From Gonatopus flavifemur (Eukaryota > Arthropoda > Insecta > Hymenoptera > Dryinidae): DNA of 64,000 nucleotides. The position numbers were made by a program, and so were the translations under genes. Positions 1-14,900 of this stretch are shown piece by piece. The DNA lies in assembly GCA_018340375.1 (NCBI GenBank), contig JAFFJZ010000030.1:124001-188000 (forward strand), in the 5' to 3' direction. A model generated the notes under the pieces. The model was not told where the DNA came from and ran no database searches. It worked only from the letters and a program-made list of their open reading frames with translations. How positions within the stretch are numbered: the stretch's first letter is position 1; the number at the start of each line of letters is the position of its first letter.

Positions 1-2803
1 GTGTTGCTGTACTCGGTTCGAATTTCCATGCTGAGTTATACGAGAAATTTATTCTTTGATTAAAATCTTCAGTGTCAATTTGTATTCAAATTTTCCCAAC
101 CGTCGAATAAAGTTCATGTTTCTTGTTCTCGCGTTGAAAAGGGAAGATACTCGATGTAGTTCTCAAATTTTTTAGATCATTCTGAGATCGTATGGAATAT
201 AAGAATTCATACGTTGAGTTCAATTTGTCAATATCAAGGAAGGAAAATTAAAGAAGGAATGAGTTTACGAGGATGAGGTGAAAGATAAAGAAACAACGAG
301 AGGACAGAGAGTATGAGAACAAAACAAAAGAGAATAGGAGATCGTATTGACGCACGTACGCGGAATCAGTGAAAAGGATACGCTCATTTTCCCCCGGTAA
401 AGTCTCATTGGAGGGATGGGCATCGTGAAAAGCATCGCCACCAAGTACTCAACATCATCGTCTCTCACCACAATTTCGTAGGCAGTATTGTATGATTCTG
501 GAAGGTAGATGCAAAAAAATCATTCCGAACAACACAGATATTTCCCTTGTTTCTTTTACCCTTTTTTTCTTCTTCCTCTGTTGGTTCGCCGTTTGGCATT
601 GATGGATTTTTACGCGTCATGAGAATTGCAATTTTTCAACTTTCATAATTTATCCAAGAAATCATAGGGGAAGAAGATACGAAACGTGATTGCATTTATT
701 ATTATTGCGAGGGAACGCTCATCTGGCCCAAAAATAAACATTGTATTTAATTTTTCAACGCATAAAACATTCCATTCTTTTCACGAAATGAGGATAGTTG
801 GAAGGAGAAAAAATAGAAATCCACTTGTCCGCAGGTATACCAAAGATTAATGATGAATGGTACCATCGGTACATCTGATACGCGCAAACATAGTAAGGAT
901 AATTAATTGCGAAAACCCGAAAGCCAGTTTTCCCTGGTTATAAGAGCGTTGGCAGTGACAGAAGCCGGTCATTCGTCAGACAAATTGCTAGACAGTTCAA
1001 CGTGTGTACTTGGACATTGGTAGTGGTAACACGGAGCGTACCTAAACATTTTAAACACATGTAAAACGTCAAGGTACATTACAAATCCGGGGCGAATGTT
1101 TATTCCTATCGACAGAAACTTTTATTGTATTCGACAAGAAGAGAATGGATAAAACTTCCCTACTCAGAATATGAGGAATTGAATTGATGATCAACGAACT
1201 TGTCTTGGCATTGCTTTCCGTCGCAGATTTCGCAGATTTATGAACAGCCCTGTAAATGTAGAATTTTATCATAATACATTCTTGGTAAACGATATTGCAG
1301 TAATTAATGAATGAAGGACCTCGTTAATGAGGAGAGCGTTATAAATGGTTCGTCGTAGTGGTGGTAAAACACGACATAGTCAGATGGGTCAACAAATAGA
1401 TGTATGTATCCGATGAAGTATAGTAGGGGCAGTAGTAGCCGTTCCAGTCAGACACGGATATTGAAGCGAAATTACCTCATGATTTGATAATCTAGGATGG
1501 TTGTACGTAAATACCTGTCTTCAATCACAAATATGTGGATACCGATTCTCATCTACTAGTTTCGTTTGAAAAATCTTAAAGAAAAGCTGCATCCATACGT
1601 CAATGGATGAGGATTCATTCGTGGGAAAAATAAGTTCAATATATTTTTGTTATGAAACAACTAACCTTCCCATTTTTGATTCATTATCGAATTACAATTC
1701 CTTCGTGTGATGCGAAACCGAAATTGCCAAGGTGATGCGTATTAGAATGTGGGTATAAGTTGAACACCTTACCAATTATGAACGTTCACTTGTCTATCGA
1801 GTGGATTTGGGTTCTCATCGCGTTCACACAAAGAGGCATATAGCGAGGTTAGGTTTAGGAATTACAACATTATGCGAGAACTGATTGAAATCAGAAGGAT
1901 GATTAGGGTAGATAGGACAAGGCTGGTTGCACACATAGGGCTATTGTAGAACTCGAAGAGCTCATCATGGATGTATGGGTACATAAAATAAGGAAGAGAT
2001 GGGCGGAGGATAGAGATCAAGGGTTGGAATCAGGACAGGAGAACTGATTGAATGGCGGAACACACAATACTGGTAATTCCCCAGTCTGGCGAGCCATTCC
2101 TGATCAAAGTCGTAGAGAACAGTTTGCTAATCTAATGGAGCGTTTGATATAATTCCTCCGTTGCGTTGGAAAATGTCATTCATATCCCTCACGTTGATCC
2201 GTCTCAATAATGCTCGTTAGAAACCGAAGGCGAATGCACGTCCGTTCCCCTCTGATGTACTTCATTCACATTTCTTGCTTTAAAATTTCATTTTCCTATA
2301 CTTTAATCTCATCTTTATTGTAAATAAAGAACGTATTTAATTCCTTTTATAATTTTTCATTGGAATGAAAGAAAAATTACGTAATATTTTACTGAATTCG
2401 CACTTTTTGAAAAATTCAAGAGGAAATTATGAGTTACGTTCCAACGACTCGTAACTCATCTTCGTATTCCAAAGTAATCCGTGTAAAAGACGAACATGAA
2501 ACGATACCCCAGAGAACGAGGGTAAAGCGTTGAAACGCAGCTCATGAGCGAATCGGAGCAAATACGATCTTAACTCACGTACATGCGAACACCCTTCTTT
2601 TACTACAGCAACTTGGTTGAAACTTACATTAATCTCTCGAGAGTCAAATACGCATAAATACTTCAAAATGAACTGATTTTCGCATTTCGCGATTCTTACG
2701 TGGTTAAGTGACTGAATTTTCAATTATCGCGTTTCAAATGTTTTTTAGACATAAAGTAATCGAAGAAATTGTGTATATGTTTTGTTGAATAATTATGTTA
2801 CAG
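1..2803. other. upstream region without identifiable exon
   Basis: AT-rich sequence. I found no open frame with a convincing protein and good splice sites. The first coding exon of the CUB/LDLa gene should lie here or left of the window, because the exon at 2804 begins inside a codon (one base of that codon is contributed upstream). The only feature I can support is a TATA/Inr-like arrangement at 939-974. Confidence 0.6.
939..974 (+). promoter_or_regulatory. possible core promoter (TATA box plus initiator)
   Basis: TATAAGAG at 939-946 is followed by TCATTC at 969-974. If the A at 971 is +1, the TATA box starts at -32, the usual metazoan distance, and the initiator fits the arthropod type. 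The strand and position, 1.8 kb before the first recognised exon, would suit the CUB/LDLa gene. Such short motifs occur by chance in AT-rich DNA and no transcript evidence is available. Confidence 0.3.
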
Positions 2804-2940
2804 CGTGTAACAAAACGTATTACGGTGACGTGGGGAAAACTTACGACTTGGAACTTCATAGACCTAAGGAGGACAAAGTGCCTTATATATGCAAGCTTAC
2901 TTTTAATGCACCTGGGGGAGATTTTGGAGATATTGTCCAG
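2804..2940 (+). CDS. exon 1 seen: first CUB-like module, N-terminal part
   Basis: The acceptor is TTACAG ending at 2803 and the donor is CAG|GTGAGT at 2941. The exon enters with two bases of a split codon and leaves at phase 0. It encodes about 45 residues starting CNKTYYG and ending GDFGDIVQ. Cys followed by YICKLTF fits the opening strands of a CUB fold. The protein must begin in an upstream exon, because a CUB module does not start a secreted protein without a signal peptide. The intron after it (2941-4773) contains a foldback element. Confidence 0.85.
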
Positions 2941-5900
2941 GTGAGTATTCTTTATATATATGTTATATATATATTTATATTGTATTCCGTATAAAATTTT
3001 TCGATCACCTCTGACAAAACATCTCCATACAAAACACTCTACGGAATATTACCAATAAGATTTTTTTTCTTTCCAACGAGGAAGGTGGACAAAAAATAGC
3101 TAAAAATTCCACAAATAATTCTGCATTTTAAAGAGCGGAAGAAGAGTAAAGAGAAATTTTTCTCCCTTGAACCAGAGCTTGGTATTAATGCAAGAATTTT
3201 TAATAATGTACATGACTACTATAAGGTCGCAACTACGTGAAACTACGTGGCATTTCGTAGAAATATCCACAAAAATCACGTGAATGCTTTCAACTTGAAA
3301 TCTCAAATTTAATTTGAAAAATGCTCATGTTTTTCCTTGTGTTTGTAATGGATGTTTTAGTCGATGAACAAAAAATTGTCATGAGGTTACAAATATCTCT
3401 TATTTCGTACGGAAAATAGAATAATTTTGAAACAAGATATTTTTATATAAATGATTTTCGATGTTCTTACACAGTTGGAAATTTTGTGTTAAATTCAACA
3501 CATTTCACATGTCCCAAACGGTCCACACATATTTTTGTGTCGATATCACATGATGTGTTTGTGTTAGCTAGTAACTCAAGCTTGATGTAAATAATGTAAC
3601 ACAGAAGGATATTGATAAAATTTTGATTGGAATTTCCGATCGTGTAAATTCAACACATAAGTACTGTCAAATGAAATCCAAAATAAGAAGTGAATCAGCA
3701 GTTCACAAGTGTAATTTATGGATTTTTTTCACATCAATCAAATCACGCTTCTTTAGTGTTGAAACAGTGCATAAGAATAAATTGAAAAAAAAACAGTACT
3801 TCAATGAGCATTGAACATGGATCGTCGGGACCGAATGTTGAAGCTGTATCACTCAAGCCACTGCCGGTCCTTTGGTTGAGTGTATTTTCTTTGCGTATAT
3901 CAACTCGCACTCTATCTTCAAATTTACATATCTAAAAAACGAATTCCCATCAGAATGAAAGCCAGAACCAAAATGAATGGAAATGGATGAATAGTTCTTC
4001 CGGAGACTACCAAAGTTACACGCACATAGAAGTTTCATGAAAAAATAGCTCCCACCACTGGCGATCTCCCCTTGGTAGTTGAGAATAACACAATTTTTAT
4101 GTTCAATCTTGAGTTGAATGAGCTTTGTGTCATTTTGACACTTTTTTTCACTTGTTTGAATGATTTCACATTATAGATCAGTTGAGACCTGATTACACAA
4201 GGACTGTCTGTAGAAGTTACACGTGTTTGTGTTGAACATTTAACAGAAAATTCATGACACACGGATTTTTTAACACATTTACCCAAAATTTTCAACTGTG
4301 TAACGAATACGTTAGTTTTATCCGATTGTCGTAATTATTCTCCTTCGGTTTTCACTTCGTCACTTCGGGGAATCGATGCTGAGTACGATGAAGTGCCCAA
4401 AGGGCACAACTACAGTCTCGTCAGTTTCCATATAGGAGAAAAACGAGACTGTCGATATTTTAATCAAACTCGATGTCTACAGATATCATCTTCCACGTTC
4501 ACGTGTATTTGAATGACACAGTCCCATGTTCCTCGTGCTTGAACTTGATTCGGTACGAATAGAGTCTGGTTCACTCGTGTGAATTCATTTGCTCCATTTA
4601 AAAGCCCTGATGGATGTTAGCGATTGATAAAACCGCTGTCCATTTCTTCCTTTGTTACCTTCCTTCTTCTCTCCTTTCAATAAAATTGAATTTTCTGTCC
4701 GCATCCAATATGATTTATCAAGTTAAAACCACTCATGACTTTTTATCTTAAGAGGATGAATTTTCATTTGCAGTTGACATTTGACAGTTTCACTCTTGGA
4801 AAATTCGTATCGTATACCGAAGGAGGATGTCCAGATGGTTCCTTACAGATCTCCGAAGCTCAACGTCCCGACGTTGGTGGTCTCTGGTGTGGCACGTCCT
4901 GGGGACCTGCTATTTACTATAGTGAAACGTCCAGTGTTTCAATTACATTGAAACTCTTTAGGCTCAGCAAGGATCAAACTGGTTTCAATTTTGATTTCCG
5001 TATGGCGTATAAAATGATCAAAAAATCAGATGCGGTTGTAAGATACGGGAATCCTTTTGTAGGTGAGTTTGCAGGGTTGCATTTTCATTTGGACGCTCAC
5101 GTATCTCGGCTTAATTATAATTTCATAAATTATTAATGATAAATATGGTTGTGGCATGAAAAATTCTACGTTTCGTATGAAAAGTAAAAATTACACGTAT
5201 AAATCCTTTGAAACACACGTAACGAGGGATAACAGGATTTATGGATGAATTATGTATATCAGATGATAGTATTATATACATCAAACGTACCAGGAAAACA
5301 GTTCTCTCTCTAAACCATACTTTAATAATTCATTCAAACATTAATTAAACCGGGAATTTTCTCTCTGAACTTAAAAAATATTCGAATGCATGATTTTTCA
5401 ACAAGATTTCTTGTTACACATATTTTTCAGGGATCACACAAATCGCGCACACTTTTTCAACCCCAACGACCGAGGAGTCATCCATCGAATATTCGAACAC
5501 GTCAATGGCTTCGTCCATGCAAATGGTCGAGGAGAGCGAACACAATTTGATAAGGACATCTACAGCCAAATCTACGACGACGACTACGGAACAGTACCTT
5601 GGTGACCTAATAACTGGCACTTACTGCTCTAGAATATTCAGTGATTGCGACAGGAAGAAATGTAGACTTCAGTCGCCCAACTTTCCCGGTCTCTATCCTC
5701 GAAATCTCACCTGCTACTATGCGGTAAGTCATTTTGCAATATTTATATCCAAGCGCAATCTGCAAAAGTTTTACGAATTCATCTAAACTTGTTTAATTCT
5801 GATCAATTGAAAAATTTTATTCTTGCAAAGTGCACGGAGAAAAAAGGTCTGCTAAAAAGTACCATATTTTATAGTGTTCGAGCATCAGTCTTGTCCAGAT

Positions 5901-8900
5901 CAAATTATTTACGTGAAAATACCTCTAAAAGTACCATACTGGCTCGGACATTCCTAAAGAAATATACTACTTTTGTAGAGATTTTCATGTAAATAATTTG
6001 ATCTTGACAAGATTGATGCTCGAACACTATAAAGTATGGTACTTTTTAGCAGATCTTTTTTCTCCGTGTGCAATTTCAAATTCTTCCCTAAAAATTTATC
6101 CGGAAGGAATGAATACCAGAAGACGAATCGTAAAACTTAATTTGTTTTCCGACCACCCCGATGATGTACCCGGGAAAAGAATTCATTCGAGCGATAGAAT
6201 TTATGATTTACATCGGATACAACATGTGGTGGAACAGATCAAAATTTCAAATAAATTTCACAAATCAGATACGTTCAATTCCATAAATGAATTTCATTGA
6301 TCTCTCTTCATTTTTCTCCTCCGGATGATCGAGTCTATCCATATAAATTTTCAAATATATTTTGATGAGAAAAAAAATACAGAGAGAAGAGTTGGACTCA
6401 GAAAATCGCCAGTTGTGGTCACGTTCGGGTGTTCGTCTGTAGAATATGTGGGGTAGAAATTTATGACTCTAAAGAACCACGTACGGTCCACGTGTTATAC
6501 GATGTACAGAACTGCGGTGTTCGATTTACGCTCGTGCAGCTAAAGATAAAATAATGGCACATTCAAAGACGAGAGCACGTATAGGATATGGAGAAAGAAA
6601 GAAGAAAGGGTTTTAGTTGAAGAAAGAAAGTTGGATGAAAATTTGTTAACCGCTGGCTGGCAGAAGGAAACGAATCGTATCTATATATACGTCTTCCGGT
6701 TAAAATTGAAGTAAAGACTCCCATGCACTGTTTTATTGAATAGATAGAAACTACATCCTTCATATCAAGAACCCTCGTATCAAGTACTTTCAAGTATTTT
6801 AATTGAATGGAATTATGTGCATGATTGTGAATTATTCATGAACAAAGTGAATTTTGCTCGAACTGATATCGAAAGGATATCAAACGAATCTTTGAAATTG
6901 AATATTTCTGTTCCGAAGTGGATATGCAGCTCGTAACGTAGATCAGGATTAAGATCTTGAATCTCTATACGATAGTCTAAGAGAAAGCAATGTCCGAGGG
7001 TTTTCAAAATGAATTTTCTGTTCCATCGAATCAGGTGCGACAACACGAAGTACCTCCCGGAAAACACGCGTTAATCTCTGTACGACAACCAAGGGGCCAA
7101 TTGGTAGCTGTTAGAGCGCATGCAACCACTCAAGCTGAACCACCGCCTCGGGAACTTCGACTCTGGCAAGATTGCGATGTCGTCCAGGTACGTATTCGAT
7201 ATTACAATTTAAAAATCCAACTTACATGAAAATTAACAAATTAATATGAATTCGAGGCACATAATGCGGTAGTTTGATCTCGACCCAGGGTTGGTACGCT
7301 CCAACAACGTGACAGTTTTACAAAACAGGAAAGAGGCAGAAGAGGGGGTTGAAAATTCGAAGTAGGTCTGCTTATTTCCATACCAATTTTCACCACTCTT
7401 TCCTTGTACACCTCTACCGCTGAGATTATTCTTCACGTAAAAAGATATCAAGTTTTGAAAGTCATTGTGGAATAATGATGAAGTTCGGTACGGAGAAGAA
7501 GAAGTTTATTAAACAACCCATGCATTTATGAATAGTTATTATAAATCTATATTATTTATGTTACGTATCATACACAGCGTACTTCATGAGAATTTGTAAT
7601 TTTAAATTTATGGTAATGATTTCATGAAACTTAATATATACAGGATTAAATTTGAATTAGATATATGGGCGACGCATTGATATGTTGCATATGCATAAAG
7701 GATGATATATATATATATATAAATCGAAGCATATGCAAAAAATATGAAGTTACGCACATGAAAGCGACATACGATAGATGGAATGAGAATCACGACAGAG
7801 TGGAAAAGAGTGAAAGCATCAGAAGTGTCAATCTCATTTTAATACGTCAATCTATTGAATTAAGCTCCATTCTGCATTGAATTTCATAAAACTAATTAAT
7901 TATTTTTCAACGTGAATAAATTTACGACGTTTCGTTCGCGAATATTGATTTATCTGGATTTTCATAATCGAGAGAAATGTAATACCTTTTATGAAACAGA
8001 AAACCAGAGACCGTGAGATGATAAAATATTTCAAAACGAATAATAGAACACGTTTTCTCAAGAAGTTTTAAAACTATGGTATTCTACCAAGTCGTAACCG
8101 TATAAAAGGATACAAGAAAATGTACATGGAAAAACCGAGAGCAGGCATAAAATTTCACATGCACGTTCGCACATTTCAGGACTACGTGACGGTGTACGAT
8201 GGTTACACCACGAGGGATCCGGTGATCTTGAAATTTTGCGGCGGTGGTGAACCCGTACCAGAGGCTACGAGCAGCGGTTCTGAAATTTTAGTCGAATTTA
8301 CCACCTCGCCTTACGGAACTTTTCTCCATCCTACCCCACCTCATTCTTTATACGGGTTTCAGTTGGAAGTGCAGGTGTGTATAATTTTCAATTATATCAC
8401 CAAATACGAACACACAACATCCATTTAAAGTTTCTTCATTGCAATCCACTTTCAACATTTCTCAAACGAATAATTGTGACGTATATGACTCGGTTAAGAT
8501 TATTCATTAAATTCGTTCTTTGCTGCAGGTGAAGTTCGTTGATTCCGATTCACCGACCTACACGAAGAACAAACGTTGTGAATTTTGGTTGAAGGGAAGC
8601 GGTGGTGGTGTTTTGGCATCGCCGAGGCATTCTTTGCCCAGAAACAGCACCTGTCTTTATCATCTGCGCGGCGCTGATCCAACAATACCTAGTCCAACAC
8701 CACCACGACCCTTGCCAAAGTTTCCAGAACAGAGGCCGGGAAACGTCTGGAGGAGACCGGCGCCAAGGCCACCGCAGCCACAATTTCGTGTCTGGCTGTC
8801 AATTCTCAAGTTTCACGTCGGTTCTCTATCGACCGGTAACGAAGCAGAGTGTTCCACAGCTTTGATAATTTGGGACGGTGAAATGATGCCTCTGACCGAC

Positions 8901-11900
8901 TGCAACGATGTTTCATGGTAATTCTCCGACGAATCATCGAATGTTGAATCAAGAGAATGAAAACAAAATAATATCTATTTTCAGTGAAAAAGAACGTCAG
9001 CGGTATAACGAGAAAGTAGGGGATTCGAGTCTGAGTGCTATGATTCGTCCTGCCACAAATACAACACTTCTAGCTAAATATTGCAAGGACAAAGTGCCAA
9101 GAACTTGCGATCACGCTATGCTACAAAACACCAGTCGTCCCTGCTCTTTGGGGGAGAGTTTCATCTCATCTGGTAACAGCCTGACTATCGAAATACGAAT
9201 GGTCGAGTCTACAGCTCTGAGGCAAGTATTCACTAGAAGAGACTAAAATTCCATTTCGGAGCTAGAATCCTCCACGTGTAATAGAGAAGAATGATTCGGA
9301 AGATTCGATATCAATGAATTGAGATGTTAGAATTTCACTTCTGTTAGTTTATCGATTCCATGTATGAGACCACAAAAAAATGGATGTTTGTGTAAAGAAG
9401 AAACATCGCAAAAGAAGACAAGGCACTTTATGACCGTACAGCGTGGCGAGCTAGGTGCAATATCTACTGCAATTGCACGTTTCATTTATTTTTCCCTGCT
9501 ATTTCCTTCCACCTGTTTTTCTCTTTACTCTCTGTATATACGATATTCATGGATCATAAAAATTTCTATCCAACTTCCTTCGGTTCTTCCCTTGCGAAAG
9601 AAAGAGCAGAGAATTTTAGGAGAGGACTAAAAAATCTGGTAACCTCAATTCGATTTCTGTCTTTTATTTTTTTTCTTTTATTTTTCTTCAATTATAAACA
9701 ACCTTATCGGAAACTGAAGTATAGGGTCCTTTGGTTAGATCTGTTTTTCTTTTCTACAACCGAGAAAGGTTATTAACATTTTGTTTTTATTTATCGTTAT
9801 TATAAATACAGTATTAGTAGAGCAGAAGCTTATGCAACTATATAATCTTTTACGTTACATGGGTATTGAATACAGACACAGCTCACGGTCCAGTTGATGA
9901 TTCTTCCACTTCGGTTAATATTTCACCTTTTTTCTTCCTCTAATGAATTCTTGTGGGAACTTCGTTATGCATACATACGTGGTTGATGTTACAACATTAA
10001 AGAATGCATAAAGTTGATTTTTTCAATAAAATTTTCTTGTCGTAAACGCAAAATTCTATAAGAGATAATGTCCATGAAATGATAATTTTGTTACAGACCG
10101 GTGAATTTTCGTGCCCTGTACGAGTTTGTTGATTTGAATCAAGATGGAGATCAGTACGGAACTGGGCCCTGTTCACGAGTTTTCTACAGCCGAACCAGAG
10201 AGAATTACGTAGATCGAAGATTTCAAGGGCCACGAAATATATTTCTTTACGGGCGCGGAGGAGCAAAAAATCTTAGGTAAGTACAATAAAGATACACTCA
10301 AAATATTTCATAAATATGCGAAGACATATAGTTGAAAATATTTGATGCATAAAAAATTTGGAATTTCATATATCGAGCGATACAGGATATCCTGAAAAGA
10401 ATGTGATAAATCCGTGTATCAAATATCAGTGGAGTAGAAAATGTATAGTCAGACGTATCGAGTTGAATACAAGAACCAACTAATTTTTCTCAGGACAATA
10501 ATAATTAATAAAACCTAAGAGAGCGCGGCTCAATCCGCGTCTTCGAATTCTTCTATCTCCTCGCCCCCGTCGTTTGCATGCACGATTGTGTTACCGTACG
10601 CGAGACTCGGTCATTGTACATTCTGAGAAAAGAAAATTCATTAGCGGGTGGTAGCTGAGCAAAGCTAAGGAAAATACAAGAAAAAATTTGAAGCAAACGG
10701 AAGAAAGAGAACCGAGCGAGTAAAAGAGCGTCGCGATGGAGAAGAAGCACATCGAAGAAAAAAAAACAAAGAAAAGAGAAAGAGAAGGAAAAGGGAAGAG
10801 ATGCCATCGTACATAAAACTTCACTCGGCGTCGCAACGCACAAAGCAAGAGGAAAGATAGGAAAAAGAGACGGCGTTCTATCGCTTTTGCTATGAGCGAA
10901 CAAAGAGACTCTGACGCGCTTCTCATTTGCGAATCGTGAAATCGTTTGCGCGTAAAGAGAGCAGCTATGTGACTCGACGCGTGACGGGACCGTAGCTGCT
11001 GTACTCGCTTGATATATGAAAGCACAGAATTTCCAGAAGAAGAGATGAAACAAAAAAATAAAAAAAAATGAGAAAAAAAGAAAGCATTCTGAAGCGATAA
11101 AAATGTCAATCCTGACTTTCGTTTTAAAAAACCTTGTTTCCAAGCCTCCATCTAGGCCAGTAGATTGAGCGTGGGGAATGGTAAAGAGTATTTACAAAAG
11201 CACTGGCAAATCGCTGTGAGATATCTCTTGAAAGGCTACGTAAATGAGTAGAAAAATTATCGTACGTTACGAATTTGTTTCGGATTCAGAACAAGTTAGA
11301 AAAGTATTTTAAATAGACTGTAAAAAATTTCTGTCGGTAGATTCCTGTCTATTTATGCGAAGTAATTAACACATATATGCGTCAAGAACTTGTATAAGTC
11401 CCACAAAGTTTGGAATTTCCAGATAAATCTATAGAAAATATCGTACATCCAATATTTCGGTTACTGTATACAGAGAAACTTCGATTATGTTTTACAGTGT
11501 AATCAATACTGAATGAATGGATTGCATATCTCATTTCACTCGAAGATGTGTTTCATTATGTCCTGAAATCTCCAAAATTCTGAATCATTAATTCCCATTG
11601 GAAATTTAATCAACTGATGTCAACAGAGTTTCGAATTATCATGTTAATAAGGATTTCATGCAAATTAGAAATGTATTCTAGATGGTTTCCGCAATGGACA
11701 AGGGAACGAATAACCACTTCAGGGATGTGAACGGTAGATTATGTGTCAAATTAGATAAATTCATTTCAAGGTTCACGAAACGAAGATTCAGAATTTGCTC
11801 TGAAGATCTCTAGAAAAGAACTACAAGTGAAAATTGAATTTATCGAATAAAAAACTCGAATACAAATTATCTTTTGTGAAAAGTCAATGAATGTAATTTG

Positions 11901-14900
11901 ATATCGAGAAGAATTTTTTTCAAACCTTTCCTCCACCGCTTCAAGTAGAATTTAAAAATCTGGGAAAGAGTTTTTAAAATAGGTCCCCTATTTTCCCTGC
12001 TTTGTTTCAATGTTTGAAAAAAAAAAAAATTGTTACTACAGCTTTCTCTGAAACCATTATCGCATAGAATAAAAGATTTTATATTGAATTAGGTTTTTGT
12101 TTCCTGAAAAATCATCTTCTCGTAACAAATTCTCTTCGCGTCAGATTATTGTCATTTAGATACTGTTTCATTCCAAACTAGGATTGAACTTCACCCTGTA
12201 GACTCGCTGTAAGGTAAAGCGAGATTGTGTAATGAGAATACCACCGACTACAGGAGCTTTTCAACATGATTGCTCGAAGAGCTCGACATCGCGTTTCGAG
12301 AATGATTGCACGATACCGTTTCGTTACGATGAAACAAGTGTTATTAAATGAAAAATATTGATATTCCCGACGTCGTATTCTATATTTCTTGGAATGCAAT
12401 GAAAATATTCTTGCAAAGATACAGAAGAAATATAAATTCTTGGTTTTTTTTCTACTTTAATCGCGGAGGGTGAGATTTCATCAATATTCATTAGCAACGA
12501 TACATTAGAAACTACATTTCAAAAGCTTTTTGAATATTGTATTTCTGAGTTCAAGTTGAATTCAAATGGATCAGTAGTATTATATTGTAGCTGGGTGTTT
12601 CATTATGGGAAAAGCGAACAAACAGAACTTTGTAAATAACACGTTTGACTGAATGAACGCATTCAAACTCGCAAACTGTGCTGTTTGCAGCATACGAACA
12701 TGACACATACGGCGATGGTAGATGCACACATTCGTTAGGATATACGGTAAAAATATCTTCTAGATCGTATTATAATACATACACATCATCTTCTGTACAT
12801 TTTTCCAAACCAAAATTGAATGTTTTCTACATTGAAATCAGGGAATGAAATCTTCATTTCCGATTGTGCGGTTGCATTTGCTTGACAGATTCTGGACAAA
12901 TATAGATAATTCATAACAAATTATATGTATAACTTTTAACTTCTTTGAAAATAAATTGGCCTTATTTATCCTCTGCTCGAGAGTATCTGAAATTTTGTAC
13001 TGTGTACATGCACTAGTCGCATGCAAGGAGATATGTTAGTCTGTTCATGACTGGTTTATAACCGTTGACACGACATAAAATTTTCTGCTGACAAGAAAGA
13101 ATATTTTGAAGAATCATGAAGGTAATGTTCTTCCTTTCTCTCTCTCCCTTCTGCTTTTTTCATCTCTCTCCTTTTGTTGGAGAAGATTTTCACATCCCTT
13201 TTTGTCACACTAATGAATTGTTCTCCCTAACGAAACACAATAGACTTGCATATCATACAATAGCCCCGACATCTTAAAGTACCATGAAAAAGGTGTACGA
13301 GAGAATAATAATTATAAAAGAGAGAATCAGTCAATTTTTTGGTAACGTATACATATATTCACTTGGTGAATCTTTTATTAAATATATTACCGTTGGCATT
13401 TTGCCCATATTCATGAATGGTGTCCATAACCACCCTATTACAGACGGTAATGGATCGATAATGAAACACTTTAATGCTCTGTTTTGGTGGATTTGTCGAG
13501 TCAAATTATAAATTGGTCGTAGAATAATAATTAAAACGCGAAATAAATTCAATATTTCAACGGTATTCAACTTCTTGTGCATGAAGAATCATATAATATT
13601 TCAATAATTGGAAGAATGAAAAAAGAAAAGAGTTTGAGCTGGATACTCTATTCTTGTTGTTTTTATAATACAATCTTGTTCGATGGAATGCAATTTTATG
13701 CATCGTTTTGTTTTCAGTATCAGAGATAACTTTTAGCATCGTTTGCTGGATAAACTTCATAAAAATATTGGTCAACCTTGCGGTTTTTTGACTTTATAGA
13801 TGTAGTAAACGATGAAACTTTTACGGCATTAGATATAAACGACAATTTTACTGTGTCCAATATTTGCTTGGGTGTCTTACGTTCTGTGTGTATGTATAGC
13901 CGCCATAATGGTTCGGAGGTGGCAAAAAATCACGCGGGGGATATTTTCCAATTGTATCGGTTCACACTTGGTACAAATAATTCACATATTATAATACAAC
14001 ATTTTTTGATTGAATCACGGTTTTGACACTGTAAATAAAATTAATAGTGCTAATAGTATGATATATTAGGTGCATAACTTCGCTTCCGCCGTTTTTTTTC
14101 GAAATTCGAGGCTTTATTGTAAAAAACTGATTATACATTTATGATTCAAAGTATTGTCCATCGCTGGCCACTACTTTCTCCCATCTTTCGGGCAGCATAC
14201 GAATCCCGCGTTGAAAAAACTGGTCATCTTTTGAAGCGATCCACGAATCGATCCAATTTTTTACTTTTTCCTAAGACCGGAAGTGCTAGCTAGGCCGTGT
14301 GCCATTGATCGAAACAAGTGATATTCCGAGGGAGCAACGTCTGGAGAATACGGCGGGTGCGGTAGGACTTCCCATTCCAAAGTTTCCAAGTATGTCTTGA
14401 CCACTTTCGCAATATGGGGTCGAGCATTGTCATGCTGTAAAATCACTTTATCATGTCTCTCGTTGTATCGCGGCCGTTTGTCTTTCAATGCTCGGCTCAA
14501 ACGCATCGATTGCGTTCGATAACGATCGTCTGTGATTGTTTCAGTCGGTTTTAACAACTCATAATACACTACGCTGAGCTGGTCCCACCAAATACTGAGC
14601 ATAACCTTGGAACCGTGAATATTCGGTTTGGCCGTCGACGTGGAAGCATGGCCGGGATATCTCCATGATTTTCCGCGCTTGGGATTATCGTAATGAACCC
14701 ATTTTTCGTCCCCAGTCACAATGCGATGCAGAAATCCCTTCCATCTTTGTCTTGCAAGCAGCTGTTCACAAACACACAAACGCCGTTCAACATCTCTCGG
14801 CTTCAACTCGTACGGCACCTAATTTCCTTGTTTCTGAATCATTCCCATGACTTTCAGGCGTTTTGAAATGGCTGGTTGCGTCACTCCCAATGATCCTGCC

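Noticed and set aside
1778..1843. Short frame MNVHLSIEWIWVLIAFTQ as signal-peptide exon of the CUB/LDLa gene
   Set aside because: Hydrophobic enough, but no usable GT donor in the right phase occurs before its TAG stop.
10553..11151. Two overlapping minus-strand open frames of 186-196 codons
   Set aside because: They arise from a purine-rich low-complexity strand. The translations are Ser/Phe/Leu-rich with no domain, and they overlap each other in different frames.
12690..12780. Possible exon after TTTGCAG at about 12690 (YEHDTYGDGRCTHS)
   Set aside because: The phase required by the exon ending at 10276 runs into a stop after a few codons; the exon at 53913 fits both phase and CUB content.
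13778..14026. 82-codon + strand frame (MRFFDFIDVVNDE)
   Set aside because: No recognisable domain, splice context or similarity to the host gene; likely chance.
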